Shown: positions 37,585 through 46,675, numbered from the stretch's first letter. The stretch is DNA of 64,000 bases from DATHTC01 sp035456465 (GCA_035456465.1 DATIDD010000070.1:43742-107741), one strand, 5' to 3'. Notes: generated by a model from the sequence alone, not told the origin. Made by a program: numbers and translations.

Positions 37585-38961
37585 GTGCTCACGGCCGGCG
37601 TGGCGGCCGGGCACCCCGCGACGTGCGAGGCGGGGCTGGAGATCCTGCGCGAGGGCGGGAGCGCGGCCGACGCCGCGGTGGCGGCCGCCCTCGCGTCGTG
37701 CGTCGCCGAGACGATCATGACCGGGCTGCTCGGCGGCGGGCACGGCCTCTACCTCGATGCCGGGAGCGGGCGCGCGCGGAACCTCGACTGCTTCGTGGCG
37801 GTGCCGTCCGGCGACGCCGCACCCATGGTGGACTTGACCGTCCCGTTCGGCGCCGAGCTCGTGCACTACGCCGTCGGCGCCGCGTCGTGCGGCGTGCCGG
37901 GAGTCGCCGCCGGGCTGGACGCGCTCTGGCGCGAGCACGGGACGCTCCCCTGGCCCCGACTCGTGGAGCCGGCGCTGCGCCTTGCCCGGGAAGGGGTCGT
38001 CCTGCCGGCCGCGCACGCGGCGTGCCTGGCGATGCTCCGGTCCGTGTACACGCTCGACCGGGGCGCGGCGATCTACGCTCCGGGCGGAGAGCTGCTCCAG
38101 ACCGGCGACCGGCTCGAGCAGCCGGGTCTCGTCGAAGCGCTCCGGCTCGTGGCGGACGAGGGCGCGTCGACCGCCTACACCGGGTCGCTCGCGGACGCGC
38201 TCGTCGCCCTCTGCGAGGAGCGCGGCGGCGGCGTCACGCACGACGACCTGGCGGGCTACGAGGCCGTGTGGTCCGAGCCCGTCGAGATCGGGTTCCGCGG
38301 CACGCGCTTCCTCACGCGCGAGGGCCTCTCGGAGGTGCCGCGCACGCTCGGGCGCCTCGCGCCGCTGGACGGCACGGACGAGACGGGACGCGTGCTCGGG
38401 CTCGTCGCGGCGCTCGCCGACGCCGAGGACGCCGACGGGCATACGACGAACCTCGTGACGGTCGACCGGGCCGGCAGCGTGTGCGTGCTGACGACGAGCC
38501 TCGGCCTCGGCTCCGGCGACTACCTCCCCGGGCTCGACCTGCAGCTGAACAGCATGCTCGGCGAGACGGAGCTGCTGCTCGGGCCGCTGGAGCCCGGCGC
38601 GCGGATGGCGAGCATGATGGCCCCGAGCATCGCCGTCGGCGGCGACGGGCCCGTGCTCGCGCTCGGCTCCGCGGGTGGCAGCCGGCTCCGGACGGCGGTG
38701 GTCGGCGTCGCCGACGGCATCCTGCGCGAGCGCCTCGAGCCGCAGCAGGCCGTCGACCGGCCGCGCTTCCACCCCATCGGACGCACGCTGCACGCCGAGC
38801 CGGGCGTCGACGCGGCGGCGCTGGGACAGCTGCGTGCCGACGGCTGGGACGTCCGGGTCTGGCCCGGACGGCACCACTACTTCGGCGGCGTCAGCCTGGT
38901 CGCGGCTGCAGGTGCAGCGGCCGACCCGAGGCGAGGCGGCGCCGCGGCGACCCTGCCCTGA
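37585..38961 (+). CDS. gamma-glutamyltransferase family protein (Ntn hydrolase), short form
   Basis: The 458-residue protein matches gamma-glutamyltranspeptidase throughout (GLLGGGHGLYLDA near 47, SCGVPGVAAGLD near 101). The predicted autocleavage site and nucleophile Thr is near 287 in GHTTNLVTVD, followed by the small subunit with GLGSGDYLPG and SMMAPSIA. The usual TTH is TTN, and the large-subunit part is roughly 60-90 residues shorter than in Escherichia coli. No signal peptide is visible. It cleaves or transfers gamma-glutamyl groups or acts as an acylase. Start GTG one base after the serine hydrolase stop; the two are probably an operon. Confidence 0.85.
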   Translation: MLTAGVAAGHPATCEAGLEILREGGSAADAAVAAALASCVAETIMTGLLGGGHGLYLDAGSGRARNLDCFVAVPSGDAAPMVDLTVPFGAELVHYAVGAASCGVPGVAAGLDALWREHGTLPWPRLVEPALRLAREGVVLPAAHAACLAMLRSVYTLDRGAAIYAPGGELLQTGDRLEQPGLVEALRLVADEGASTAYTGSLADALVALCEERGGGVTHDDLAGYEAVWSEPVEIGFRGTRFLTREGLSEVPRTLGRLAPLDGTDETGRVLGLVAALADAEDADGHTTNLVTVDRAGSVCVLTTSLGLGSGDYLPGLDLQLNSMLGETELLLGPLEPGARMASMMAPSIAVGGDGPVLALGSAGGSRLRTAVVGVADGILRERLEPQQAVDRPRFHPIGRTLHAEPGVDAAALGQLRADGWDVRVWPGRHHYFGGVSLVAAAGAAADPRRGGAAATLP

Positions 38962-39130
38962 ACGGGATCGCCGCGGACAGCCAGCCGACGTAGCCGCAGT
39001 CGGGGCAGCCCGGGTTCCGCTGGACGGTGCCGCCGCCCGACGGCTTGGCGTAGACCGCCCCGCACTCGAGGCAGCGGACGGACTCGAGCACGGCGAGCGA
39101 CGGGACGGAGGCGGCGCGTTCGTGTTCCAC
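38891..39130 (-). CDS. small zinc-ribbon protein
   Basis: The 79-residue protein has CLEC (about residues 20-23) and CPDC (42-45), a four-cysteine ribbon with PSGGG between. Its role is unknown, perhaps nucleic-acid or protein binding. Its last 71 bases are antisense to the end of the gamma-glutamyltransferase gene, so either the true stop is earlier in a related form or the 3' ends truly overlap. GTG start. Confidence 0.55.
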   Translation of the reverse strand: MEHERAASVPSLAVLESVRCLECGAVYAKPSGGGTVQRNPGCPDCGYVGWLSAAIPFRAGSPRRRLASGRPLHLQPRPG

Positions 39131-39179
39131 GCCAGTAGAGACGCCGGATCGGCGGAATCCTTTCGCTCGGAGTTCCCGC

Positions 39180-40049
39180 TCAGAACGGGCGACGAGCGGC
39201 CCGCGTGTCCTCGACGTCGCGCGCGATCTGGTCGACGAGCTCGCGCTCGGACGCGAACGCCTGCTCGTCGCGCAGGCGCCGCCAGAGCTCGATCACGAGC
39301 CGGCGACCGTAGAGGTCGCCCTCGAAGTCCAGCAGGAACGCCTCGATCCGGAGCTCGTTCACGCCGTACGTCGGGTTCGTGCCGACCGAGACCGCCGCGC
39401 GCGTGCCGAGCGCCGCGCCGGCGTAGATCCCGAGCCGCGGCACGACCACGCCCGCCGGCGGATCGAGGTTGGCGGTCGGGAAGCCGAGCCCCGCCCCGCG
39501 CGCGTCGCCGCCGACGACGGTGCCCTCGACCTCGACGGGCCGCCCGAGGAGCGCCGCGGCCTCCTCGACCCGCCCTGCGACGACGAGCGTCCGGATGCGG
39601 CTCGAGGACACGCCCTCGACCGGCGTGACCGTCCGCACCTCGAGCCCGAGCGCGGCGAGCGTCTCGAGCCCGGCTGCCCGGGCGCGGCCGAAGCGGAAGC
39701 CCGGGCCGGCCGCCACCACCTCCGCCCCGAGCGGGCGCAGGTACCGGTCGGCGAAGACGTCGGTCTCGAGACCCCCCAGCGCGCGGTCGAACCGGAGGAC
39801 GAGCGCCTCCTCCACCCCGGCCGCGCCGAGCAGCTCCAGCCGCCGCTCGAGCGGGCACAGGAGCGGGACGGCCTCGCCGCCGAGCACGGCCCGCGGGTGG
39901 GGGTCGAACGTCACCGCCGTGGTCGTGAGCCCCGCCGCACGGGCCGCCTCGACGACGGCGACGTGCCCGCGGTGGACCCCGTCGAAGGTGCCGAGCGCGA
40001 CCGCCCGGCGCCCCGGGCCGAGCTCCTCCGGCGCGTGCGCGACCTTCAT
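39180..40049 (-). CDS. ribF: bifunctional riboflavin kinase / FMN adenylyltransferase
   Basis: The 289-residue protein has the nucleotidyltransferase domain with GTFDGVHRGH near residue 20 and SSSRIR near 150. The flavokinase domain has GLGFPTANL near 190 and GVYGVNELRIEAFLLDF nearby. It makes FMN and FAD. Its ATG overlaps the truB stop; truB-ribF is the conserved order. Confidence 0.95.
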   Translation of the reverse strand: MKVAHAPEELGPGRRAVALGTFDGVHRGHVAVVEAARAAGLTTTAVTFDPHPRAVLGGEAVPLLCPLERRLELLGAAGVEEALVLRFDRALGGLETDVFADRYLRPLGAEVVAAGPGFRFGRARAAGLETLAALGLEVRTVTPVEGVSSSRIRTLVVAGRVEEAAALLGRPVEVEGTVVGGDARGAGLGFPTANLDPPAGVVVPRLGIYAGAALGTRAAVSVGTNPTYGVNELRIEAFLLDFEGDLYGRRLVIELWRRLRDEQAFASERELVDQIARDVEDTRAARRPF

Positions 40050-40723
40050 CCTCGCGGCGCTCCTCGCTCGAGCCGAGCGAGCGCCTCCTCGACCGGGACG
40101 ACACGCTCCGCGTCGGCCTCGTCGACGGAGAAGGGCCCGATCGCCGTCCGGCGGAGCGTCCGGCAGTGCCCGCCGAGCGCGTCCGCGATCGCCCGCACGT
40201 ACGTCCCCGAGCCGACGTGGAGCTCGAGCGTGGCGATGCCGTCCGCGTACGAGACGAGGTCGAGCGCGTCGATCCGCGACCGGCGGACCGGCATCTCGAC
40301 CGCGACGCCCTTGCGGTGCAGGCGATACGCCCGCTCCCCGCCGATCTTCACCGCCGACGCCGCCGGGACGCGCAGCTCGACCTCGCCGCGGAGCCGCTCG
40401 AGGCTCGCTTCGAGCTCGTCGGCGGACGGAGGCGCGTGCCGCTCGACGACCTCGCCCTCGGGGTCACCCGTCGACGTGCGCGCCGCCAGGTCGATCTCGG
40501 TGCGGTAGCGCTTGTCCAGGCCGACGAACGACGCGGCGACCTTCGTGGCCCGACCCGAGAGGAGCAGCAGCAGCCCCGTCGCGAACGGGTCGAGCGTGCC
40601 GGCGTGGCCGGTGCGCGCGCCCGTCCGCCGGCGCACGTCTGCGACGATCGCGAACGACGACGGCCCGGCGGGCTTGTCCACGAGGAGGATCCCGGTCGGG
40701 TCGAGCCCGCGGGGCGGCGTCAC
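40046..40723 (-). CDS. truB: tRNA pseudouridine-55 synthase
   Basis: The 225-residue protein has the catalytic Asp in GHAGTLDPFATGLL near residue 43 and SGTYVRAIADALG later. It is a short form lacking most of the C-terminal PUA domain, as in several actinobacteria. GTG start overlapping the nrnA stop. Confidence 0.95.
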   Translation of the reverse strand: MTPPRGLDPTGILLVDKPAGPSSFAIVADVRRRTGARTGHAGTLDPFATGLLLLLSGRATKVAASFVGLDKRYRTEIDLAARTSTGDPEGEVVERHAPPSADELEASLERLRGEVELRVPAASAVKIGGERAYRLHRKGVAVEMPVRRSRIDALDLVSYADGIATLELHVGSGTYVRAIADALGGHCRTLRRTAIGPFSVDEADAERVVPVEEALARLERGAPRG

Positions 40724-41733
40724 GCCGTGGAGGCGCCGGTCTGCTCGGCGTACTGCCGGCGGACGAGCTCGGTGATCTCCTCGACCGTGGCGTCGGTGGA
40801 GAAGCCGGCGGCCTGCTTGTGCCCGCCGCCTCCGAAGCTGCGCGCGATCGCCGAGACGTCGAGCCCGTCGACGCTGGCACGGAGGCTGACGCGGCGGGTC
40901 GGCCCCTCGTCGCGCGGCGGCTCCCGGATCAGCGCGGCGAGCTCGGCGCCCTCGACGGCACGGAGGAAGTCGATGATCCCTTCGGAGTACGGCTCCTCCG
41001 CTCCGACCTCGGCGAAGTCGCCACGCCGCAGCCACGAGACCACCACGCGCCCGCCGTCGTAGACCTGCGCCCGGTCGAGCGCACGCGCGAGGAGCTTCAG
41101 CTTCGCGAACTGCACCGACTCGTAGACGCCCTGGAACACCTTGTGCACGTCCGCCCCGCACTCGACGAGCTCGGCGGCGAGGCGGAGCGCCTTCGGCGTC
41201 GTGTTCGCGTACTGGAAGCGGCCGGTGTCGGTGACGAGCGCGATGTAGAGCGCCTCGGCGATCTCCGGCGTGACGGTGACGCCGAGCTCGCGGAAGACGT
41301 CGCGCAGCACCTCGCCGGTCGACGAGGCGTCGGGGACGACGAGGTTGATCGCGCCGAAGCGGCTGTTGTCGTGGTGGTGGTCGACGTCGATCACGAGCGG
41401 GGCACGCCCGAGGAACGAGGGGTCGTCGCCGAGGCGCGACTCGTTCGCGCAGTCGACCGCGAGGACGACGCGCGTCCCGAGGTCGGAGGGCAGGTCGCGG
41501 CGCAGGTCGCCGAGGTCCATGAACCGGTACTCGCCCGGCAGCGGCGCGGCCCAGTTGAGGAACATCACCGCGTCCTTGTCGAGCTGGCGCAGCGCGAGCG
41601 TGGCGGCGAGCAGCGAGCCCAGTGCGTCCCCGTCCGGGTTCTCGTGGGTCGTGACGAGGAAGCGGTCGTGGCCGCGGATCGCGTCCGCGACCGCGCGCAC
41701 CTCAGCGTCCGTCGTCGTCGGGGGCGAGCTCAT
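40720..41733 (-). CDS. nrnA: DHH/DHHA1 oligoribonuclease / pAp phosphatase
   Basis: The 337-residue protein has HENPDGDALGS near residue 30, the DHH motif in DVDHHHDNSRFG near 117, and a C-terminal DHHA1 domain with GGGGHKQAAGF near 300. NrnA degrades short RNA and dephosphorylates pAp. Its ATG lies inside the end of rbfA (32-base overlap). Confidence 0.93.
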   Translation of the reverse strand: MSSPPTTTDAEVRAVADAIRGHDRFLVTTHENPDGDALGSLLAATLALRQLDKDAVMFLNWAAPLPGEYRFMDLGDLRRDLPSDLGTRVVLAVDCANESRLGDDPSFLGRAPLVIDVDHHHDNSRFGAINLVVPDASSTGEVLRDVFRELGVTVTPEIAEALYIALVTDTGRFQYANTTPKALRLAAELVECGADVHKVFQGVYESVQFAKLKLLARALDRAQVYDGGRVVVSWLRRGDFAEVGAEEPYSEGIIDFLRAVEGAELAALIREPPRDEGPTRRVSLRASVDGLDVSAIARSFGGGGHKQAAGFSTDATVEEITELVRRQYAEQTGASTA

Positions 41734-42052
41734 CGATCAGCTGCGACATTCTGACGCCCCGCTCGACCGACTCGTCGTAGGCGAAGGAGAGCTGCGGCGT
41801 GCGCTTGAGGTGGAGCTCCCGGTTCACCTTCGCCTGCAGCACGCCGTGAGCGCGCTCGAGCGCCTGCATCGTGCCGCGCCGCGCCGGCTCCGCGCCGTAG
41901 ACGCTGACGAACACGGTCGCCTGGCGGAGGTCGTCCGTCGCCTCGACGCCGGTGACCGTGACGAACCCGATCCGCGGGTCCTTCAGCTCCCCGATCCCCT
42001 CGGACAGGACCTTCTTCAGGGTCTCGTTGACGCGGCGCATGCGATCGGACAC
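41702..42052 (-). CDS. rbfA: ribosome-binding factor A
   Basis: The 116-residue KH-type protein begins with RMRRVNETLKKVLSEGI and has DPRIGFVTVTGVE, typical of RbfA. It helps 16S 5'-end maturation. Start GTG at 42052; an ATG four codons later is also possible. A TAGGGT lies 8 bases upstream of the GTG. Confidence 0.93.
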   Translation of the reverse strand: MSDRMRRVNETLKKVLSEGIGELKDPRIGFVTVTGVEATDDLRQATVFVSVYGAEPARRGTMQALERAHGVLQAKVNRELHLKRTPQLSFAYDESVERGVRMSQLIDELAPDDDGR

Positions 42053-42073
42053 GGCGGGGGACCCTAGCTGGGC

Positions 42074-42373
42074 TCAGTCGTCGAGCGTCACGACGTCGCG
42101 GTCGCTGAGCGTGACCACGAAGTCCTGTCCGTGCAGCCAGCGGTCGGCCTCGTCGAGCAGCCGCTCCGCCTCGCGGTGCTCGCGCGCGACGCACGAGAGC
42201 GTGACGCGCGCCCGCTGCCACGTGTCGTGGTGGTCGACCTCGGCGACCGAGGCGCCGACGCGGTTCTGCAGCTGCGCCTTCACCGACCGCAGGTGCATGC
42301 GCTTGTCCTTGAGCGACCGGCTCTCCGGGAAGTGCAGCTCCACGCTGAGGATCCCCACCCAGCCGACGTGCAT
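42074..42373 (-). CDS. DUF503 (YlxP-like) protein
   Basis: The 99-residue protein has the family pattern ESRSLKDKRMHLRSV near residue 17 and TWQRARVTLSCVA. It is usually found between infB and rbfA, as here. Function unknown; it is probably associated with ribosomes or translation by context. Confidence 0.88.
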   Translation of the reverse strand: MHVGWVGILSVELHFPESRSLKDKRMHLRSVKAQLQNRVGASVAEVDHHDTWQRARVTLSCVAREHREAERLLDEADRWLHGQDFVVTLSDRDVVTLDD

Positions 42374-42389
42374 GCCGCTATGGAAGCAG

Positions 42390-42857
42390 CTACGGCGCTG
42401 CCGGCGAGCGCGCGAGCGTCGCCTCGAGCCCCGAGGCCAGCTCCCGTCGCTGCGCGTCGGAGAGCCTGGCGCCCGCGTGGAGCAGGCGGTACTGGATCGG
42501 GGGCATCGATCCTTCCTGCACGGCCTCGACCACGTCGTCGACCTCCTGCGCGCCGCCCCACTCGGAGAAGTTCAGGACCTGCCGGCCCACGTCCACGTCC
42601 CGCTGCACGAGCCACGACACGGGCGCGACGTTGCTGTACCACGGCCACGTGGTCAGGTTGCTGTGGCAGTCGAAGCAGGCGGCGCGCGCGAGCTCACGCG
42701 TCGCCGGCGTGTCCCAGGCCGGCTCGCGCGCGACGGCCGGGTCGGCGTGGTCGCGCCCGTACGGCACGAGCTGGATCGCGAGCAGCAGCACGACGAGCGC
42801 GACCGCGCCCCGAAGCAGGTTCCGGCGGCTCAGCACCGGCCGAGTGTCGCGCGTCAC
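42390..42857 (-). CDS. membrane-anchored heme-binding domain protein (Haem_bd)
   Basis: The 155-residue protein has one N-terminal membrane helix (about 14-32) and a c-type heme motif CFDCH (Cys 61, Cys 64, His 65), followed by SNLTTWPWYSNVAPVSW, the hallmark of the haem_bd family. It is a periplasmic-facing monoheme protein. Inserted between DUF503 and infB, it interrupts the translation operon and is likely an accessory addition. Confidence 0.88.
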   Translation of the reverse strand: MTRDTRPVLSRRNLLRGAVALVVLLLAIQLVPYGRDHADPAVAREPAWDTPATRELARAACFDCHSNLTTWPWYSNVAPVSWLVQRDVDVGRQVLNFSEWGGAQEVDDVVEAVQEGSMPPIQYRLLHAGARLSDAQRRELASGLEATLARSPAAP

Positions 42858-42910
42858 CGCCGCCGCCCCATCGGGGGCGGACCGCTGCGTGCCCGCGGGC
42901 TACTACCGAG

Positions 42911-44884
42911 CTACGACCCGGCGGTCGTGCCGGCCGGCGCCGCCTCGTCGAGCGCCGTCCGCTCGACCTCGCGCGTCTCGTACGCCTCGAAGACGTCGCC
43001 CTCGCGGAGGTCGTTGAACCCGTCGAGGAGGATGCCGCACTCGAAGCCCTCGGCGACCTCGCGCACCTGGTCCTTGAACCGCTGGAGCTGGGCGATCGAC
43101 GAGTCCTGGATCACGGTGCCCTCGCGGATCACGCGCACCTTCGCGCCGCGGCGGACGATGCCACTCGTGACCATGCACCCGGCGATCGTGCCGAGCCGCG
43201 AGACCTTGAACAGCGCCCGCACCTCGGCCTCGCCGATGATCTCCTCGGTCTGGACGGGCGAGAGCATTCCGACGAGGGCCTGCGTGATCTCCTCGGTGAG
43301 CTGGTAGATGACGCGGTAGGTGCGGATCTCGACGCCCTCGCGCTCGGCGAGCGCGCGCGCCTCGGCGTTCGGCCGCACGTTGAAGCCCACGACCATCGCG
43401 CCCGAGGCCGAGGCGAGCATGATGTCGCCCTCGGTGATCCCGCCGACGCCCTGGTGGATGACGTTGACGCGCACCTCCGGGTGCTCGATCTTCGCGAGCT
43501 CGCCGATGAGCGCCTCGACCGAGCCCTGGACGTCGCCCTTGAGCACGATGTTGAGGTCCTGGACCTGCCCTTCCTGGATGCGCTCGAACAGGTTGTCGAG
43601 GGTGAACGACGCCGCCTTCTGGCGCTGCGCGAGCTGCTCGCGGCGCAGCCGCTGCCCGCGCTGCTGGGCGACGTGGCGCGCCCCGCGCTCGTTCTCCACG
43701 ACGCGGCAGAGCTCGCCGGCGGGCGGCGGATGGTCGAAGCCCAGGATCTCGACCGGGTCGCCCGGCTTGGCCTCCTTCAGCTTCGTCCCGCGGTAGTCGT
43801 AGAGGGCGCGGACCTTGCCCCAGGCGTCGCCGGCGACGACGGCGTCGCCGACCCGCAGCGTGCCGCGGTGGACGAGCATCGTCGCCACCGGGCCGCGGCC
43901 GACGTCGAGCCGTGACTCGATGATCGGGCCGGAGGCCTCGGCGGCCGGGTTCGCCTTCAGCTCCAGCGCGGCGTCGGCGACGAGCAGGATCCGGTCGAGC
44001 AGGTCGTCGAGCCCCTGCTTCTGCTTCGCCGAGACGAGCGCGAACTGCGTGTCGCCGCCCCAGTCCTCGGGCTGGAGGCCCTCGGCGGCCAGGTCGGCCT
44101 TGACCCGGTCGGGGTTCGCGTCGGGGAGGTCGATCTTGTTGACGGCGACGACGATCGGCACCTCGGCGGCGCGGGCGTGGGAGATCGACTCCCTCGTCTG
44201 CGGCATCACCGAGTCGTCCGCTGCGACGACGAGCACCGCGATGTCCGTGACCTTGGCGCCGCGGGCGCGCATCGCCGTGAAGGCCTCGTGGCCCGGCGTG
44301 TCGAGGAACGTGACGCGCCGGCCGTCGACGTCCACCTGGTAGGCGCCGATGTGCTGCGTGATCCCGCCCGCTTCGGTGGCGACGACGGCGGTCTCGCGGA
44401 TCGCGTCGAGGAGCGACGTCTTGCCGTGGTCGACGTGGCCCATGATCGTCACGACCGGCGGCCGCGGCTGGAGGTCCTTCTCCTCGTCGACGAACTCCTC
44501 CGGCTCCTCCTCCTCGGCCGCGTGCTTGATCGTCACCTCGCGCCCGACCTCGGCGGCGACGAGCTGCACCGCCTCGTCCGAGAGCGACTGGGTGATCTGC
44601 ACCATCTCGCCCAGCCCGATCATGATCTTGATGATCTGGGCGGCCGGGACGCCGAGCGCCTGCGACAGGTCGCGGACGGTGACGCCCGACGGGACGGTGA
44701 CGGGGCCGGTCGGCTGGACGACGGGCTGCTGCGGGCCCTTGGGCTCCCGCCGCTCGCCGCGTCCCTGGCGCTGGTCGCGGCCGCCGGGCCGGTTTCCGCC
44801 CTGGTCGATGACGACGCGGCGCTTCCCGCGCGCCGCACCGGCGCCGCGGGGCCTAATCGGTCTGTTCGGACGCTTCTCGGCCAT
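42911..44884 (-). CDS. infB: translation initiation factor IF-2
   Basis: The 657-residue protein has an Arg/Gly-rich N-terminus, an IF2_N segment and a G domain with GHVDHGKT (near 158), DTPGH and NKID. Domains II, III and IV follow. It is shorter than many actinobacterial IF-2 proteins because the N-terminal extension is reduced. I chose the ATG at 44884, since the TACACT at 44898-44903 would leave a short leader for it; a GTG at 44896 is the alternative, directly beside that hexamer. The start overlaps ylxR. Confidence 0.95.
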   Translation of the reverse strand: MAEKRPNRPIRPRGAGAARGKRRVVIDQGGNRPGGRDQRQGRGERREPKGPQQPVVQPTGPVTVPSGVTVRDLSQALGVPAAQIIKIMIGLGEMVQITQSLSDEAVQLVAAEVGREVTIKHAAEEEEPEEFVDEEKDLQPRPPVVTIMGHVDHGKTSLLDAIRETAVVATEAGGITQHIGAYQVDVDGRRVTFLDTPGHEAFTAMRARGAKVTDIAVLVVAADDSVMPQTRESISHARAAEVPIVVAVNKIDLPDANPDRVKADLAAEGLQPEDWGGDTQFALVSAKQKQGLDDLLDRILLVADAALELKANPAAEASGPIIESRLDVGRGPVATMLVHRGTLRVGDAVVAGDAWGKVRALYDYRGTKLKEAKPGDPVEILGFDHPPPAGELCRVVENERGARHVAQQRGQRLRREQLAQRQKAASFTLDNLFERIQEGQVQDLNIVLKGDVQGSVEALIGELAKIEHPEVRVNVIHQGVGGITEGDIMLASASGAMVVGFNVRPNAEARALAEREGVEIRTYRVIYQLTEEITQALVGMLSPVQTEEIIGEAEVRALFKVSRLGTIAGCMVTSGIVRRGAKVRVIREGTVIQDSSIAQLQRFKDQVREVAEGFECGILLDGFNDLREGDVFEAYETREVERTALDEAAPAGTTAGS

Positions 44885-45131
44885 CAGCTCGGCCACCAGT
44901 GTAGAGGGAGGCGAGCGCCGGATCGACCCAAACGGTCTGCCGCAACGTGCGCGCGTACGCCCGTCGTGCGCGCGCCCGCTCGAAGCACGAGAGGCGCAGG
45001 CACGTGTACACGCCGCGCCCCGGCCCGCGCGGCGACGGGACCAGCGCCCCGTCCTGCGCCGAGAAGCGCAGGAGCTCGCCCTGCGGCGCCTTCCGTCCGC
45101 AGCCGGCGCAGGTCCTGATCGGGACGTGCAC
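44853..45131 (-). CDS. ylxR: YlxR (DUF448) nucleoid/RNA-binding protein
   Basis: The 92-residue protein has the family start PIRTCAGCGRKAPQGELLRF and the GRGVYTCLRLSCFERA block. YlxR/RnpM proteins modulate RNase P and transcription. GTG start overlaps the nusA TAG by one base (TAGTG), and its 3' end overlaps the start of infB. Confidence 0.92.
   Translation of the reverse strand: MHVPIRTCAGCGRKAPQGELLRFSAQDGALVPSPRGPGRGVYTCLRLSCFERARARRAYARTLRQTVWVDPALASLYTGGRADGREASEQTD
44898..44903 (-). promoter_or_regulatory. candidate internal -10 (TACACT) for infB
   Basis: Located within ylxR, 13 bases before the chosen infB ATG, and part of the recurrent CTCTACACT string. It could give extra infB transcription. 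No -35. Confidence 0.3.
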
Positions 45132-46669
45132 TAGGCAGGACGCTCGCCCTCCACGAGCTCGTCGGCCTGCGGCGTCGAGAGGCCGGGCGCGTCGCCGGCC
45201 TCGTCGAGCGCCTCCTCGAACGCCGTCGTGTCCTCCGGCGCGTCGGCGGCGTCGCCGACGTCGGCCTGCTCGATCGGCACGCCGCCCGTCGGGTCGTCCT
45301 CGACCCGCTCGGGCTCCTCGACCGTCGCCACGGCCTCGAGCGCCTCGGCCTCCTCGGGCGTGGCGTCGTCGGTCGTCTCGGCCGTCTCCGCGGGGAGCTC
45401 GGCCTCCTGCGCCGCGAGCGCCTGGTGGGCCGGCAGGCCGCAGTAGCGCGAGCCGGGCAGCGCCTCGTTGGGGCAGCGCTTGCCGTTGGAGAGGATCGCG
45501 CCACACCGCCCCGAGAAGTCCTCGCCGTCGCCCTCGCCCCCGCCGTAGGCCGCCTCGGCTTCCTGCTGCGCGAACTCGCTGTCGGAGGTGATGTCGATCT
45601 TCCAGCCGGTGAGCCGCGAGGCGAGGCGGGCGTTCAGGCCCTCCTTGCCGATCGCGAGCGCGAGCTGGTCGTCGGGGACGATCACCGTCGCCTCGCGCGC
45701 CTCGTCGTCGAGCAGCACCTCGCGCACGCGGGCCGGCGACAGCGCCTTCGCGAGGAAGCGGGCCGGCTCGTCGTTCCACGGGATGATGTCGATCTTCTCG
45801 CCGCGGAGCTCGGACACGACCATGCGGACGCGCGAGCCGCGCGGGCCGACGCAGGCGCCGACCGGGTCGACGCCCTGAGCGTGCGACTCGACGGCGATCT
45901 TCGAGCGGTAGCCCGGCTCGCGGGCGACGCCGCGGATCTCGACGAGCCCGTCGGCGATCTCGGGCACCTCCAGCTCGAACAGCGTCTTGATCAGCTCCGG
46001 ATCGCGGCGGGAGAGGATCACCTGCGGCCCCTTCGTGCCGGAGCGCACCTCGGTGATCACGGCCTTGATCCGCGAGCCCTGCTCGTACCGCTCGCCGTCG
46101 ACCTGCTCGGAGCGCGGGAGCAGCGCCTCGACCTTGCCGAGGTCGACGAGCACGTTGTTGCGGTCGCCCGCCTGCTGGACGATGCCGGTCACGACCTCGG
46201 TGACGCGGTCGATGTACTCGTCGTACATCATCGCGCGCTCGGCCTCGCGGATCCGCTGCTGGATCACCTGCTTCGCGGTCTGCGCGGCGATGCGGCCGAA
46301 GTCGTGCGGCGTGACGTCCTCGAACTGGACCTGCTGCTCGGGCACGTCGGACCAGTCGACGTCGAGATCGTCGTCGTTGATCAGCACGTGCGAGCGCTCG
46401 CCGTTCTCCACCTCGAGCCGCTCGAGCTCCTCCAGCGCGCGCTCGCGCGCCTCGTCGAGCAGGCGCTCCTCGACGTCGGGCGGCAGGTGCACGGCGAAGA
46501 CGCGGAAGTCGCCGCGGTCGTCGAGCTCGACGACGGCATGGCGCGCCGCGCCCGGGGTCTTCTTGTAGGCGGCGAGCAGGCCGTCCTGCAGCGCCTCCAC
46601 CAGCGTCCCGCTCTCGATCCCCTTCTCGCGCTCGATCTCGCGGACCGCCTCGATGATCTCCTGGCTCAT
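45131..46669 (-). CDS. nusA: transcription factor NusA with a C-terminal CCCH-type extension
   Basis: The 512-residue protein has the NusA N domain (1-125), an S1 domain (about 135-200) and two KH domains (GACVGPRGSRV near 271 and ALAIGKEGLNAR near 337). These bind RNA polymerase and RNA in pausing and antitermination. After the KH domains comes a cysteine cluster Cys 389, Cys 399, Cys 410, His 415, typical spacing of a small zinc site, then an acidic tail to residue 512. Standard actinobacterial NusA is about 330-350 residues and stops before this part. It is the third protein of the rimP operon. Confidence 0.95.
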   Translation of the reverse strand: MSQEIIEAVREIEREKGIESGTLVEALQDGLLAAYKKTPGAARHAVVELDDRGDFRVFAVHLPPDVEERLLDEARERALEELERLEVENGERSHVLINDDDLDVDWSDVPEQQVQFEDVTPHDFGRIAAQTAKQVIQQRIREAERAMMYDEYIDRVTEVVTGIVQQAGDRNNVLVDLGKVEALLPRSEQVDGERYEQGSRIKAVITEVRSGTKGPQVILSRRDPELIKTLFELEVPEIADGLVEIRGVAREPGYRSKIAVESHAQGVDPVGACVGPRGSRVRMVVSELRGEKIDIIPWNDEPARFLAKALSPARVREVLLDDEAREATVIVPDDQLALAIGKEGLNARLASRLTGWKIDITSDSEFAQQEAEAAYGGGEGDGEDFSGRCGAILSNGKRCPNEALPGSRYCGLPAHQALAAQEAELPAETAETTDDATPEEAEALEAVATVEEPERVEDDPTGGVPIEQADVGDAADAPEDTTAFEEALDEAGDAPGLSTPQADELVEGERPA

Positions 46670-46675
46670 TGCTCC

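Noticed and set aside
36372..38961. Serine hydrolase plus gamma-glutamyltransferase as an antibiotic resistance unit
   Set aside because: Neither protein has a signal peptide and the serine hydrolase lacks the KTG box; nothing points to beta-lactam hydrolysis.
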